A DNA stretch of 64,000 bases from Bacillota bacterium. GTDB taxonomy: Bacteria; Bacillota; Clostridia; Christensenellales; SZUA-584. Positions 8,300-17,522 of the stretch are shown here, in pieces. Numbering within the stretch: the stretch's first letter is position 1; the number at the start of each line of letters is the position of its first letter. The notes under the pieces are model-generated. The model did no database searches. It had not been told where the DNA came from and was given only the letters and a program-made list of their open reading frames with translations. A program made the position numbers and the translations under genes. The stretch spans positions 1-64,000 of the forward strand of contig JAEWBO010000041.1 in NCBI GenBank assembly GCA_023391105.1, written 5' to 3'.

Positions 8300-9322
8300 T
8301 TGAAAACAAGCGACTTTTATTATGACCTTGACGAAAGCCTGATCGCCCAGACACCGATCGAGAAGCGCGACACCTCGCGGCTGCTCGTGTACGACCGCGA
8401 ATCCGGTGAAACGGCGCACAAGGTCTTTAGCGATATCACAGGCTACTTGCATAATGGCGATGTGCTCGTCATCAACGACACAAAGGTGCTGCCCGCTCGT
8501 CTTTTCGGCATCAAGCAGGGAACCGAGCGCAGCGTTGAGTTTTTGCTGCTGCACCGTCTTTCTCTTACGCGCTGGGAAGTGATTCTGCGGCCCGGTAAAA
8601 AGCTAAGGATCGGCGACATAGTGGTCTTTTCCGAGCATCTCAGCGCGGCCATCGAGCAGAAAAAAGAGGATGGCGTGACGGAGGTGGAGTTTTCGTTCGA
8701 CGGCGTTTTCGAAGAGATTCTCGATGCGCTGGGCGAAATGCCGCTGCCGCCGTACATTCACGAAAAGCTTGACGACAAGACGCGCTATCAAACGGTATAC
8801 GCGCGTGAGCAGGGCTCTGCCGCCGCGCCCACGGCGGGTCTGCATTTTACGCCCGAACTGCTCAAAAAGATCGAAGAGATGGGCGTAGGCATTGCGCGGC
8901 TGACGCTGCATGTGGGGCTGGGCACGTTTCGCCCCGTGAAAGCGGAGAACGTGGAAGATCACATCATGCACTCCGAGTACTATTGCGTGACTGAGGAAGC
9001 AGCAACTCTTATTAACAGCGCGCGGCAAAACGGCGGGCGTATCGTGGCGGTGGGCACCACCAGTGTGCGCACGCTCGAATCCACTTCGAACGAACAAGGC
9101 ACCGTTCATGCGGGCAGCGGCTCAACGAATATATTCATCAAGCCGGGCTACCGTTTTAAAGCGGTGGACGCGCTGCTCACCAATTTTCATCTGCCTGAAT
9201 CCACGCTTATCATGCTCGTGTCCGCGTTTGCGGGGCGGGAGCAGACGCTGGCGCTTTATAACGAAGCGGTGAAGCTTCGTTACCGCTTTTTCAGCTTCGG
9301 TGACGCGATGCTTCTTCTGTAA
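8300..9322 (+). CDS. queA: S-adenosylmethionine:tRNA ribosyltransferase-isomerase
   Basis: Transfers and isomerises the ribosyl moiety of AdoMet onto preQ1 at tRNA position 34 to give epoxyqueuosine. Family stretches include FYYDLDESLIAQTPIEKRDTS, VINDTKVLPARL, GEMPLPPYI, the highly conserved AAPTAGLHFTPELL, and TNFHLPESTLIMLVSAFAG. 340 residues, full length. It uses a TTG start with GGAGG 5 bases upstream, directly after the ruvB stop. It works in the same pathway as tgt at 11.8 kb. Confidence 0.96.
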   Translation: MKTSDFYYDLDESLIAQTPIEKRDTSRLLVYDRESGETAHKVFSDITGYLHNGDVLVINDTKVLPARLFGIKQGTERSVEFLLLHRLSLTRWEVILRPGKKLRIGDIVVFSEHLSAAIEQKKEDGVTEVEFSFDGVFEEILDALGEMPLPPYIHEKLDDKTRYQTVYAREQGSAAAPTAGLHFTPELLKKIEEMGVGIARLTLHVGLGTFRPVKAENVEDHIMHSEYYCVTEEAATLINSARQNGGRIVAVGTTSVRTLESTSNEQGTVHAGSGSTNIFIKPGYRFKAVDALLTNFHLPESTLIMLVSAFAGREQTLALYNEAVKLRYRFFSFGDAMLLL

Positions 9323-9432
9323 GAAACTTAACAGAACCTCAATTTTGAGTCATTTGGCGTGACAATTAACGATAATCGCCGATGACTTTTGTTTTTATAC
9401 TCATAATTCGCCGATAATGACACAATTTATAT

Positions 9433-9461
9433 TTGAGAACAAATAATAATTGCGTTATAAT
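9433..9461 (+). promoter_or_regulatory. Promoter of the penicillin-binding protein gene
   Basis: TTGAGA (9433-9438), 17-base spacer, perfect TATAAT (9456-9461). It lies over the first codons of the longest open frame downstream, so the true start must be later. Confidence 0.8.
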
Positions 9462-9515
9462 AATATGACAATAATGGACGAGTTAGCGAAATCGATGAAA
9501 CGGAGAGGCTTTGAT

Positions 9516-11543
9516 TTGAAGATAAACCGATTATTCTTTTGTGTTGTGATGACATGTGTGATGCTGGTGTCCGCTGCCTGCACAGGCGCGCCCGCATCCG
9601 ATACGGGGTCAGCAGCGCCCGAAGAGCCGACTGATCCGGTGGCTCAGATACTTACGGCCTATATGGCAGCCATCAATGACAAAGACTATGAAAAGATGCA
9701 TAGCTTTATCAGCGAAAAAAGCACGATGTCCAAGGATGACTATCTGGCGCGCAACAAGAACATCTACGAAGGTATCGAAGCGAGCAATATACAGATATCC
9801 GATATCACTGCTGACGGGAATTTGGTCACCTATATGACATCGATGGACACGCAGGCCGGGCCGATCACCTTTGAGAACACCGCAAATTTCAGCGAATACG
9901 AGGGAGAATACAAGCTGGACTGGACGTCGAATCTGATATTCCCGAATTTGAACGATGACGATAAGGTGCGCGTGAAAACAACAACAGGTGAGCGCGGCAG
10001 CATTCTGGATAGAAACGGCAACCTGCTTGCGGGAAAGGGCGACGTGTGGAGCGTGGGTATTGTTCCCGAAAAGCTGAACACAGAGACGCGCGACGCGGAC
10101 ATCGCCGCTGTGGCTGAAACACTTGGCATGACGGTGGAGGTGATTAACGATAAGCTCTCACAGAAATGGGTGAAGGACGACCTGTTCGTGCCTCTTGATA
10201 AGAATATATCAAAGATGGACACGGAGACAGAGACAGCGTTGCTTGAGGCAAGTGCCAGTGTTGGTCTTCAGACCGTATCGGAGCGCGTATATGCGTTGGG
10301 CGAAAAAGCTGCAGCGCTAACGGGATACATCCACAACATCAATGCGGAAGAGCTTGAGAAGCATGCGGGTCAAAGCTATACGGCGGAGAGTAAAATCGGC
10401 AAAGTGGGCATGGAAAGTCTGCTCGAAGAGCGCATTCGAGGCATCGATGGCTGCAAAATATATATCGAGGACAAGGACGGCAACGAAAAGCAGGTGCTTG
10501 CCGAAATTGAGGCGCGAAACGGCGAGGATGTGACGCTTACTATCGATTCGGAGCTGCAAGCGAAGCTCTACGACCAGATGAAGAACGACAAGGGCACAGC
10601 TGTGGTGATGGATCCGCATACGGGAGAGATACTCGCGCTGGTCAGCACACCGTCTTACGACCCAAACAGCTTCATACTCGGGCTTTCGGAGGAAACATGG
10701 GCGGCATATAACGACGAAGCAACGCGTCCCATGTACAACCGGTTCAAGGCGACATATGTGCCGGGCTCATCGTTTAAGCCCATCACCGCGGCGCTGGGCT
10801 TAAGCAGCGGCGCGTTTACGGCCGACGAAGACTTTGGCGCAAGCGGCACCACATGGAAAAAGGACAACTGGAACAATTTCAGCGTGACCACTCTCAAAAC
10901 CTACGGCGGAGCGGCCAACGTGACAAATGCGCTGATTAATTCGGACAATATCTATTTTGCAAAGGCGGCGCTCAATATCGGCAGCGGCACTTTTGGGGAG
11001 GGGCTCAAAAAGCTCGGCTTCGGAGAGCAGGAGCCGTTTGAGTTCGGCCTTGGCGCGTCTTCGTTTGGCAAAGAGCTGGCGTTTGAGGACGAGATTGATG
11101 TGGCGAACAGCGGCTACGGACAGGGCAAGGTGGAGCTGAATCCTGTTCACTTCGCGTCCATCTATTCGGCTTTTGTGACCGGCGGCGACATGATGACGCC
11201 TTATCTCGAAAAAAGCAAGCAGCCCCAGGTGTGGAAGGAAGATATTTTCACACCAGACGCGATACAAACGGTGAAAAACGCGATGGTACAGGTGATTGAA
11301 AGTTCGGAAGGCACGGGACACGAGTTCAAGATAGATGGCCTTTCCATCGCGGGCAAGACAGGTACGGCAGAAATCAAGAACTCCAAGGAGGATACCGAGG
11401 GCACAGAGCTGGGTTGGTTTGTGGCCTATCCGGCGGACGACAACCAAAGCAAGCAGTATCTGACCGTCGCCATGATTGAGGATGTGAAGGACAGGCATGG
11501 GAGCCACTATGTGATTCCCATCGTCCGGTCGATATACGAATAA
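9516..11543 (+). CDS. Lipoprotein-type class B penicillin-binding protein with MecA_N-like domain
   Basis: Predicted D,D-transpeptidase of peptidoglycan synthesis. A short signal ends in LVSAAC with lipidation Cys22, followed by an NTF2-like MecA_N domain (about 35-145), a PBP dimerisation region (TGERGSILDRNGNLLA onward) and a transpeptidase domain. Catalytic motifs: SSFK with Ser418 and Lys421, SDN at 476-478, KTGTA from 614. The architecture resembles PBP2a/PBP3 of Firmicutes, a low-affinity class. Start set at TTG 9516 because GGAGAGG lies 7 bases upstream; ATG 9495 (7 residues longer) is an alternative. Single gene with its own promoter and terminator. Confidence 0.9.
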   Translation: MKINRLFFCVVMTCVMLVSAACTGAPASDTGSAAPEEPTDPVAQILTAYMAAINDKDYEKMHSFISEKSTMSKDDYLARNKNIYEGIEASNIQISDITADGNLVTYMTSMDTQAGPITFENTANFSEYEGEYKLDWTSNLIFPNLNDDDKVRVKTTTGERGSILDRNGNLLAGKGDVWSVGIVPEKLNTETRDADIAAVAETLGMTVEVINDKLSQKWVKDDLFVPLDKNISKMDTETETALLEASASVGLQTVSERVYALGEKAAALTGYIHNINAEELEKHAGQSYTAESKIGKVGMESLLEERIRGIDGCKIYIEDKDGNEKQVLAEIEARNGEDVTLTIDSELQAKLYDQMKNDKGTAVVMDPHTGEILALVSTPSYDPNSFILGLSEETWAAYNDEATRPMYNRFKATYVPGSSFKPITAALGLSSGAFTADEDFGASGTTWKKDNWNNFSVTTLKTYGGAANVTNALINSDNIYFAKAALNIGSGTFGEGLKKLGFGEQEPFEFGLGASSFGKELAFEDEIDVANSGYGQGKVELNPVHFASIYSAFVTGGDMMTPYLEKSKQPQVWKEDIFTPDAIQTVKNAMVQVIESSEGTGHEFKIDGLSIAGKTGTAEIKNSKEDTEGTELGWFVAYPADDNQSKQYLTVAMIEDVKDRHGSHYVIPIVRSIYE

Positions 11544-11555
11544 AAAAAGCAAATG

Positions 11556-11600
11556 ATGCACCGTGCGCTCATTGTGGTATAATGGGACACGGTGCATTTC
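11556..11600 (+). terminator. Terminator-like hairpin after the PBP gene
   Basis: A perfect 10-bp stem ATGCACCGTG / CACGGTGCAT (11556-11565, 11588-11597) with a 22-base loop, followed by a weak T-rich stretch. The loop contains TATAAT, so promoter function is also possible. Confidence 0.55.
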
Positions 11601-11641
11601 TTTACTCTTCAAAATGCGCAGTCTTGCTGTTTGGGACGTAT

Positions 11642-11742
11642 GTCATCCTGAGCTTGTCGAAGGATCCCATGTCAGATGTGCTTTGAGGCGTCTGCTGTTT
11701 GCTCGAATCGACGCATGTCATCCTGAGCTTGCCGAAGGATCC
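11642..11742. repeat. Two copies of a GTCATCCTGAGC-type intergenic repeat
   Basis: GTCATCCTGAGCTTGTCGAA then GGATCC at 11642-11667, and the same 26-mer with one change (TTGCCGAA) at 11717-11742, 75 bases apart. This sequence motif is familiar from intergenic regions of many bacteria. It lies between the PBP gene and tgt, outside any gene. Confidence 0.7.
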
Positions 11743-11800
11743 ATGTTTAAACGCGCTGTGAGATTGATTTGCACAATTTACGATAATAAACGGAGGAACC

Positions 11801-12910
11801 ATGTCCTTAAGCTTTACATTAAACAAGACATGCAAGGATACACAGGCACGCAGAGGACGCATTGAGACGCCGCACGGCGCTATCGAGACACCCGTATATA
11901 TGCCCGTGGGCACGCAAGCGACGGTGAAGGCGATGACGCCGGACCAGGTGAAGGCGACAGGCGCGGAGATCGTGCTGTCTAACACATACCATCTTTACTT
12001 GCGGCCCGGGCACGACCTTGTCGCCGAAGCGGGCGGTCTGCACCGTTTCATGAACTGGGATAAGCCGATACTCACGGACAGCGGCGGTTTTCAGGTGTTC
12101 TCGCTTGGTGCGCTGCGCAAGATCACCGAGGAGGGCGTGACGTTTCAGTCGCATCTTGACGGTTCGCGCCATATGCTGAGCCCCGAAAAGGCGATGGAGA
12201 TTGAACAGGCGCTGGGCGCGGATATCATGATGGCATTTGACGAATGCACGGCCTATCCTGCCGAATACAAAACGGTGGTCGCCGCGATGGAGCGCACGCA
12301 CCGCTGGGCGGAGCGCTGCAAAAAGGCAAAGACGAACGCCAGTCAGGCACTGTTCGGCATCGTGCAGGGCGGCACGTTCGCGGATCTGCGTCAGGAGAGC
12401 GCCAAAGCGATAGCGGCGATGGACTTTCCGGGCATTGCGATCGGCGGGCTGTCAGTCGGCGAACCCAAGCCGCTCATGAACGATATGCTGGATGTCACCA
12501 CACCGCTGCTGCCCGAAAACAAACCGCGCTATCTGATGGGCGTGGGGTCTTTCGACTGTATCGTGGACGGCGTGGCGCGCGGGGTGGACATGTTCGACTG
12601 CGTGCTGCAAACGCGCGTCGCACGAAACGGCACCGCTCTCACGAGGCGCGGGCGGGTTGTGATACGCAACGCCACATACGCGCGGGATTTTTCGCCGATC
12701 GAGGAAGGCTGCACCTGTTATACTTGTCAGAATTTCACACGGGCGTATGTGCGCCACCTTATCAAAACGAGCGAGATTTTGGGCGCGACGCTGCTGTCGA
12801 TACACAATGTTCACGCGACGATACAGTTTGTTAAGGATATACGCACAGCGATCGAGGAAGACCGTTTTGCGGCCTTTAAGGAAGAATTTTTCGCCAATTA
12901 TCGTGATTAG
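11801..12910 (+). CDS. tgt: tRNA-guanine(34) transglycosylase
   Basis: Exchanges guanine 34 for preQ1 in GUN-anticodon tRNAs, the step before QueA. Asp93 in TDSGGFQVFSLG and the later MFDCVLQTRVARNG give the two catalytic aspartates. The zinc site is formed by the Cys residues of GCTCYTCQNF and a downstream His in LLSIHNVHA. 369 residues, normal length; ATG preceded by GGAGG. queA-tgt-yajC is a classical order, here interrupted by the PBP gene. Confidence 0.97.
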   Translation: MSLSFTLNKTCKDTQARRGRIETPHGAIETPVYMPVGTQATVKAMTPDQVKATGAEIVLSNTYHLYLRPGHDLVAEAGGLHRFMNWDKPILTDSGGFQVFSLGALRKITEEGVTFQSHLDGSRHMLSPEKAMEIEQALGADIMMAFDECTAYPAEYKTVVAAMERTHRWAERCKKAKTNASQALFGIVQGGTFADLRQESAKAIAAMDFPGIAIGGLSVGEPKPLMNDMLDVTTPLLPENKPRYLMGVGSFDCIVDGVARGVDMFDCVLQTRVARNGTALTRRGRVVIRNATYARDFSPIEEGCTCYTCQNFTRAYVRHLIKTSEILGATLLSIHNVHATIQFVKDIRTAIEEDRFAAFKEEFFANYRD

Positions 12911-13030
12911 CTTTTGTTTGCGACACAAGCAAAAATAGCGCGAAATAGCGTAATAATACTCGAATGGCAGAGTATTTGTCCTTTAAAAATGAATTTTTTG
13001 CGAACGATCAAGATTTATCGCAAAAAACAG

Positions 13031-13059
13031 TTGATTATTGAGGCTTGCTCATATAGTAT
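13031..13059 (+). promoter_or_regulatory. Promoter of yajC
   Basis: TTGATT (13031-13036), 17-base spacer, TAGTAT (13054-13059), 40 bases before the yajC ATG. Confidence 0.6.
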
Positions 13060-13098
13060 ATATACTCGAGAATCTTTTTAAAAAGGCAGGTTTATTTT

Positions 13099-13410
13099 AT
13101 GGGTACGGATACAGCAAGTTCCTTACAGTCAATATTACCTCTTGTTGCGATATTTGTCGTTTTCATTCTGCTGATGATCATTCCGCAGCGGAAAAGAAAG
13201 AAGCAGATGCAGCAGTTGATGGACAGCTTGAAGCCTGGCAAAATGATCAAAACCATTGGTGGAATCTATGGCAAGATCGTGGCGGTGAAGGAAGATCTGG
13301 TCACAATCGAAGTTATGCCGGACAACGTGCGTATGGTTTTTGCCAAAGGCGCTATCGCGACTGTTGAAGACTCCGAACTTCCGGAGAACGAAATGACAGA
13401 CAAGAAGTAA
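13099..13410 (+). CDS. yajC: Preprotein translocase subunit YajC
   Basis: Small single-span membrane protein associated with SecDF. Residues about 10-28 form the membrane helix, followed by the hallmark IIPQRKRKKQMQQLMDSLKPGKMIKTIGGIYGKIVAVKEDLVTIEV. 103 residues, normal length. secD/secF do not follow; a convergent rqcH gene does. An overlapping frame starting at 13038 has no family features and is ignored. Confidence 0.95.
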   Translation: MGTDTASSLQSILPLVAIFVVFILLMIIPQRKRKKQMQQLMDSLKPGKMIKTIGGIYGKIVAVKEDLVTIEVMPDNVRMVFAKGAIATVEDSELPENEMTDKK

Positions 13411-13433
13411 GAGCTTAAAACAGCAAAATGACA

Positions 13434-13460
13434 AAAGAAGACCCACGCGGTCTTTTTTTA
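13434..13460. terminator. Bidirectional terminator between yajC and rqcH
   Basis: AAGACC-CACGC-GGTCTT followed by T on the plus strand and preceded by A-rich sequence, so it can work in both directions. The rqcH stop codon lies in the T-run. Confidence 0.75.
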
Positions 13461-15188
13461 TTGCTCGCGTTTTGAGACAAGCAGCCTGTCAAACAGCGCC
13501 TTGTCGGGGCTCACAAGTATCGTGCTGTACCCGTCATACACCACCATGCCGGGCTTTGCGCCGTTTGGTTTGCGTACATTCTTGCGCGGCGCGTAATCCA
13601 CCGCTACCTTTGCGCCGCCCTTGGCTTTGCTCAGGCTGGCGGAAATGGTTGCCGCTTCGGTCAGCGTCAAATCGGGGACGTTGCCCTTGACGCCCGTGAT
13701 GAGAACGTGAGCGCCGGGGATATCCTTGGTGTGCAGCCAGATATCGTCGGGTGCGGCTGTTTTCATGGTAAGCAAATCATTCTGACGGTTGTTTTTGCCC
13801 GCGAGTATGGTGTAACCGTCCGATGAGACAAACCGGTGCGGCTGAGACGGCGCCTGCGTGGTGCGAACAGCCGTATGCTTTTTGGGCATGAATCCAGCCT
13901 TGGCCAGCTCATATTCAATCTCCGCAAGCTCGTCTGACGTTTCTGAAGCATCGATTGAGACCTGCACGCTTTCCAAAAATGCGATGTCGTTGCTGGTCTG
14001 CGCCATACGCGATGCAGTGATATCAAGGCTCTGGCGCAGCTTGTTATACCTTTTGTATTGATGCTGCGCATTGGACGCGGGAGAGAGCCGTATGTCCAGT
14101 TCGATGGCGACGTTTTCTCCCGTCACATAATCCTGCGCAACCAGCGTTTGCTGTCCGCGCGAAATGCGATATATATTCGCAGTGATGAGATCACCGCGTG
14201 TTTTATATTCCTCGGCCTTCTTGGCCTGATCCAGCGTCGTCTGTTGCTTCTGCCGCGTTTGCACGAGCTTATCGAGCTGCTTTGATACCACGCGGTGCAG
14301 CGCGTCGCGCTTGCGGCTGAGTATGTCAAGCTCACGGAGCCGGTAATAATACGCATCGGTAAGCGCGTTGACATTCTCATATGATACCGTATTATCTGCT
14401 GCAATGCTCGCAAACGGCTTGGGCGCGTAAAAGAACGGCACGCCACCGCGCAAATACATCGTGGGCTGAATGCTTTCCCCGAAAAAACTCATCACCACAT
14501 CAGTGAGTTTCTCTGCTTCGCGCGGGTGCGGCTCGTAGCCTTCGGGCATGTAGCGATAGAGTATCTCTGTCGCTGTCTGACCGGAGATGCCCTGCAAAAA
14601 CGCGGAGAGGTAAGTCTTGATTTTGGCATCGCCCTTTTTTTGCAGCATTTCAACGAGCGTCGGGCGCGATATGGTCAGCGGATTTAATTTGGAGGACTGC
14701 GGGTCTTCGTATGGCAGTGAGGGAAGCACGCAGCGCACACGGCTCACTGAGCGTGTCACGTGGCGAAGACTGTCCATAATGATGCCGTTGTCAATCAGTA
14801 TAACGTTGGAGTATTTGCCCATGAGCTCCGCGATAAGCGTCATGGGGCGCGGATGCCCCAGCTCATCCTTGGCTTCCAGCGTCATGCTCACGATGCGCTC
14901 CAGCCCCGTCTGCGCGATATCCGTGATCTTCGCGCCGGTCAGGTGCTTACGCAAAAACATGCAAAACATCGGCGGCGATGGCGGGTTTGCATACTTTTGA
15001 TCTGTCAGATGCACGCGTGAATCAAACGCGCCCGCGCTGATCAGCAGCTTTGGGTTTTTCCCCGGTGCGCGCAAAGAAAGGACAATCGTATCGGGCTGTG
15101 GCTGGTGAACCTTGTCTACCTTGCAACCGGTGACGACGTCTTTGAGTTCTTCAACGATATAATGCAGTGTCAACCCATCCAGTGTCAT
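13458..15188 (-). CDS. rqcH: Ribosome quality control protein RqcH (NFACT/FbpA family)
   Basis: NFACT-family protein that, in bacteria, binds stalled 50S subunits and recruits tRNA-Ala to add C-terminal alanine tails that mark the nascent chain for degradation. The start MTLDGLTLHYIVEELKDVVTGCKVDKVHQP and PPMFCMFLRKHLTGAKI belong to NFACT-N; a coiled-coil region lies around residues 270-420. The C-terminal NFACT-R domain has DDIWLHTKDIPGAHVLI. 576 residues, standard. ATG is preceded by GGGAGG. Older annotations call it fibronectin-binding protein. ClpXP, a partner in that degradation, is encoded at 22.6-24.5 kb. Confidence 0.93.
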   Translation of the reverse strand: MTLDGLTLHYIVEELKDVVTGCKVDKVHQPQPDTIVLSLRAPGKNPKLLISAGAFDSRVHLTDQKYANPPSPPMFCMFLRKHLTGAKITDIAQTGLERIVSMTLEAKDELGHPRPMTLIAELMGKYSNVILIDNGIIMDSLRHVTRSVSRVRCVLPSLPYEDPQSSKLNPLTISRPTLVEMLQKKGDAKIKTYLSAFLQGISGQTATEILYRYMPEGYEPHPREAEKLTDVVMSFFGESIQPTMYLRGGVPFFYAPKPFASIAADNTVSYENVNALTDAYYYRLRELDILSRKRDALHRVVSKQLDKLVQTRQKQQTTLDQAKKAEEYKTRGDLITANIYRISRGQQTLVAQDYVTGENVAIELDIRLSPASNAQHQYKRYNKLRQSLDITASRMAQTSNDIAFLESVQVSIDASETSDELAEIEYELAKAGFMPKKHTAVRTTQAPSQPHRFVSSDGYTILAGKNNRQNDLLTMKTAAPDDIWLHTKDIPGAHVLITGVKGNVPDLTLTEAATISASLSKAKGGAKVAVDYAPRKNVRKPNGAKPGMVVYDGYSTILVSPDKALFDRLLVSKREQ

Positions 15189-15224
15189 GTTCTGCCTCCC
15201 ATTAAGGATTCATTATACAACGGC

Positions 15225-15253
15225 GTGACTTTGGTTGCAATTGGTGATATAAT
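15225..15253 (+). promoter_or_regulatory. Promoter of proA
   Basis: TATAAT at 15248-15253 with GTGACT 17 bases upstream (4 of 6 matches to TTGACA). It sits in the 103-base divergent region between rqcH and proA. Confidence 0.5.
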
Positions 15254-15291
15254 GTCAAAAATATATTCGGAGAATTCTTGGAGGAAACTCG

Positions 15292-16527
15292 ATGCAGCAC
15301 GTTTTGGATAAAGCACAGGCGGCCAAAGCCGCTTCGGTCACGCTGGCCTGCATGGGCAGCATGAAGAAAAATGAGGCGCTTTATGCCATGGCGAAGGCAC
15401 TGCGTGACAACACGGTTTATATACTCTCGGAAAATGAAAAGGATATTGCGGCGGGTCGCGAGAAGGGCACCTCCGAAGCGATGCTCGACAGGCTCGCGCT
15501 TAGTGAAGCGCGCATAGAAGGCATGGCACAAGGGCTCGAAAGCGTCGCGCGGCTTGATGACCCGGTGGGCGAGGTCGCTCATACGTTACTGCGGCCTAAC
15601 GGGCTTTCCATCGGTGCCAAGCGCGTGCCGCTTGGCGTGGTGGGCATCATATACGAAGCGCGGCCCAACGTCACATCCGACGCGGCGGGGCTGTGCCTGA
15701 AAACGGGCAACGCGACTGTGCTGCGCGGCGGCAGCGACGCGATAAATTCCAACATCTCGGTGGTGAACGTGCTGCGTAAGGCCATTGCATCCGCGGGGCT
15801 TCCCGAGGACGCATTACAGCTGATCGACGACACTTCACGCGAAGCGGCGACATATATGATGGGATTAAACGGCGTGATCGACGTGCTGATTCCGCGCGGC
15901 GGCGCGGGGCTGATTCAGTCCGTCGTCAAGAACGCCACAGTGCCGGTGATCGAGACGGGCACGGGCAATTGCCATGTCTATATCGATGAAAGCGCCGATC
16001 TTGATATGGGCGTCAATATCATCCACAATGCCAAGACGAGCCGTCCGTCGGTGTGCAACGCGGCGGAATCGCTGCTTGTGCATGAATCGGTGGCGCAGGC
16101 GTTTTTGCCCATGATGCAAAGCAAGCTGGAAGGCGTTGAACTGCGCGGATGCGAGAAAACGCGCGCGATTATCGACGTGAAACCGGCCACGGAAGAGGAT
16201 TACTACACCGAATATAACGATTACATACTGGCAGTCAAGGTCGTGGACAGCCTCGATGAAGCGATCAGACATATCAACAAATACGGCACCAAGCATTCCG
16301 AGGCGATCGTGACGGAGAGCTACAACAGTGCCGAGACTTTCTTGGAACGTGTTGACGCGGCGGCCGTGTATGTGAACGCGTCAACGCGGTTCACGGATGG
16401 CAACGAGTTTGGCTTCGGCGCGGAGATCGGCATCAGCACGCAGAAGCTGCACGCGAGAGGCCCGATGGGCTTAAAAGAACTCACCACAATCAAATACATC
16501 ATTCGCGGCAACGGACAGGTGAGATAA
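15292..16527 (+). CDS. proA: Gamma-glutamyl phosphate reductase
   Basis: NADPH-dependent reduction of glutamyl-5-phosphate to the semialdehyde, second step of proline synthesis. An aldehyde-dehydrogenase fold is seen with GVVGIIYEARPNVTSDAAGLCLKTGNA, and the catalytic Cys in TSRPSVCNAAESLL. 411 residues, standard. GGAGGAAA lies 6 bases before the ATG. proB, usually beside it, is not in this window. Confidence 0.96.
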   Translation: MQHVLDKAQAAKAASVTLACMGSMKKNEALYAMAKALRDNTVYILSENEKDIAAGREKGTSEAMLDRLALSEARIEGMAQGLESVARLDDPVGEVAHTLLRPNGLSIGAKRVPLGVVGIIYEARPNVTSDAAGLCLKTGNATVLRGGSDAINSNISVVNVLRKAIASAGLPEDALQLIDDTSREAATYMMGLNGVIDVLIPRGGAGLIQSVVKNATVPVIETGTGNCHVYIDESADLDMGVNIIHNAKTSRPSVCNAAESLLVHESVAQAFLPMMQSKLEGVELRGCEKTRAIIDVKPATEEDYYTEYNDYILAVKVVDSLDEAIRHINKYGTKHSEAIVTESYNSAETFLERVDAAAVYVNASTRFTDGNEFGFGAEIGISTQKLHARGPMGLKELTTIKYIIRGNGQVR

Positions 16528-16553
16528 TAAGAATGAAGAATTAAGAATGAAAT

Positions 16554-16625
16554 AGTAGGGGCGATCATTGATCGCTCACATTCACAACAATTCATATAAA
16601 GGCGCGTCAGGGACGCCGCGCCCTG
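16554..16625. repeat. Intergenic palindromic repeat remnants after proA
   Basis: Contains the palindrome GCGATCATTGATCGC (16561-16575) preceded by TAGGG, then GGCGCGTCAGGGACGCCGCG. Short elements of this style are recurrent intergenic repeats in clostridial genomes. No coding potential. Confidence 0.45.
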
Positions 16626-16640
16626 CACTGCGAAAAACAA

Positions 16641-16668
16641 AAAAGGCCGATAATCTGCGGCCTTTTAT
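16641..16668. terminator. Bidirectional terminator between proA and the PLC-like gene
   Basis: AAAAGGCCG (16641-16649) pairs with CGGCCTTTT (16658-16666) around an 8-base loop. A and T flanks on both sides allow termination from both convergent genes. Confidence 0.75.
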
Positions 16669-16679
16669 CATATCTTTTT

Positions 16680-17522
16680 TTACGCGGTTACAATGCCCGC
16701 GAAATCCTTGTCGCCGAACCATTCCGGCATTTCCTTGGGCTGACCGCCGACAAAATCCAGCGCAAACTGAATCATATCGCAGGATTCCGCCACGCCTTTG
16801 GCGATCATCTCCTGCATCTGCTTATATTCCTTTTGGGTGAACCATGTTTCGTCCCGCCGCTCGGGGTAGAGCATTCTGCGCGCGTCAAAGCCTGTTGTGG
16901 CGCTCACGAGATGAATCAGCACCCTGCCGGCCAGATTGATGTTGGCAAGCGCTTTTTTTGCCTTGGCGAAGTGCCACTGCGCCTCTCTCACCACATCCAG
17001 GGAAATCACCTTCTGATAGACATCGTTGGCGACGTTCTTATACCATGCGCAAATGCCCTCGCCGACATCGTCATACATGATCTCGGAAGGCGCGTCAAAA
17101 TTCTGCGGGTCGATATCCCACTGCTCCTTGGCGCTGTAGCTGTCCCACATAAACTCGATGCCGTGATGCGCGTTCGTGTCTTTTCCTGCTTTGCCATACA
17201 CAAACGGATGCGCGTTCTTGTCGATGGCGTAGTGAGTGATGAACCCCGCGATATACGAGATAACCTCATCCTTGTCCGAACCATCGTATTTCTGCGCGAA
17301 TTCCAGCGCGTTTGCCATCTCTTCTCTGACATTATCGCTGTGCATGGCGATGGCCAGCGACAGGCTGTTCTTAGATGACAGCCAGGGTTGATAGTTTCTG
17401 AAAAAAAGAATATCCGGGCCCTGACAACCAAGAAAATATGCCATCTTGTGAGGAATGACGCCGCTTCCGAGCTTATCGAGTACCCTCTCCCCGGCAGCCC
17501 TGTGTGTCAAATATGCGGGCAT
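16680..17522 (-). CDS. Zinc-dependent phospholipase C-like protein
   Basis: 280 residues of the zinc-dependent phospholipase C/S1-P1 nuclease-like fold. Metal-site stretches are visible: THRAAGERVL near the N-terminus, GCQGPDILFF, AGFITHYAIDKNAHPFVY and HHGIEFMWDSY. No signal peptide is apparent, unlike secreted clostridial alpha-toxins, so this looks like the cytosolic housekeeping-type homologue common in Clostridia, whose role is not known. AGGAGG precedes the ATG. No operon partners. Confidence 0.85.
   Translation of the reverse strand: MPAYLTHRAAGERVLDKLGSGVIPHKMAYFLGCQGPDILFFRNYQPWLSSKNSLSLAIAMHSDNVREEMANALEFAQKYDGSDKDEVISYIAGFITHYAIDKNAHPFVYGKAGKDTNAHHGIEFMWDSYSAKEQWDIDPQNFDAPSEIMYDDVGEGICAWYKNVANDVYQKVISLDVVREAQWHFAKAKKALANINLAGRVLIHLVSATTGFDARRMLYPERRDETWFTQKEYKQMQEMIAKGVAESCDMIQFALDFVGGQPKEMPEWFGDKDFAGIVTA

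Noticed and set aside
13038..13367. Plus-strand frame overlapping yajC
   Set aside because: It reads the yajC region in another frame; composition and lack of motifs show it is a shadow.
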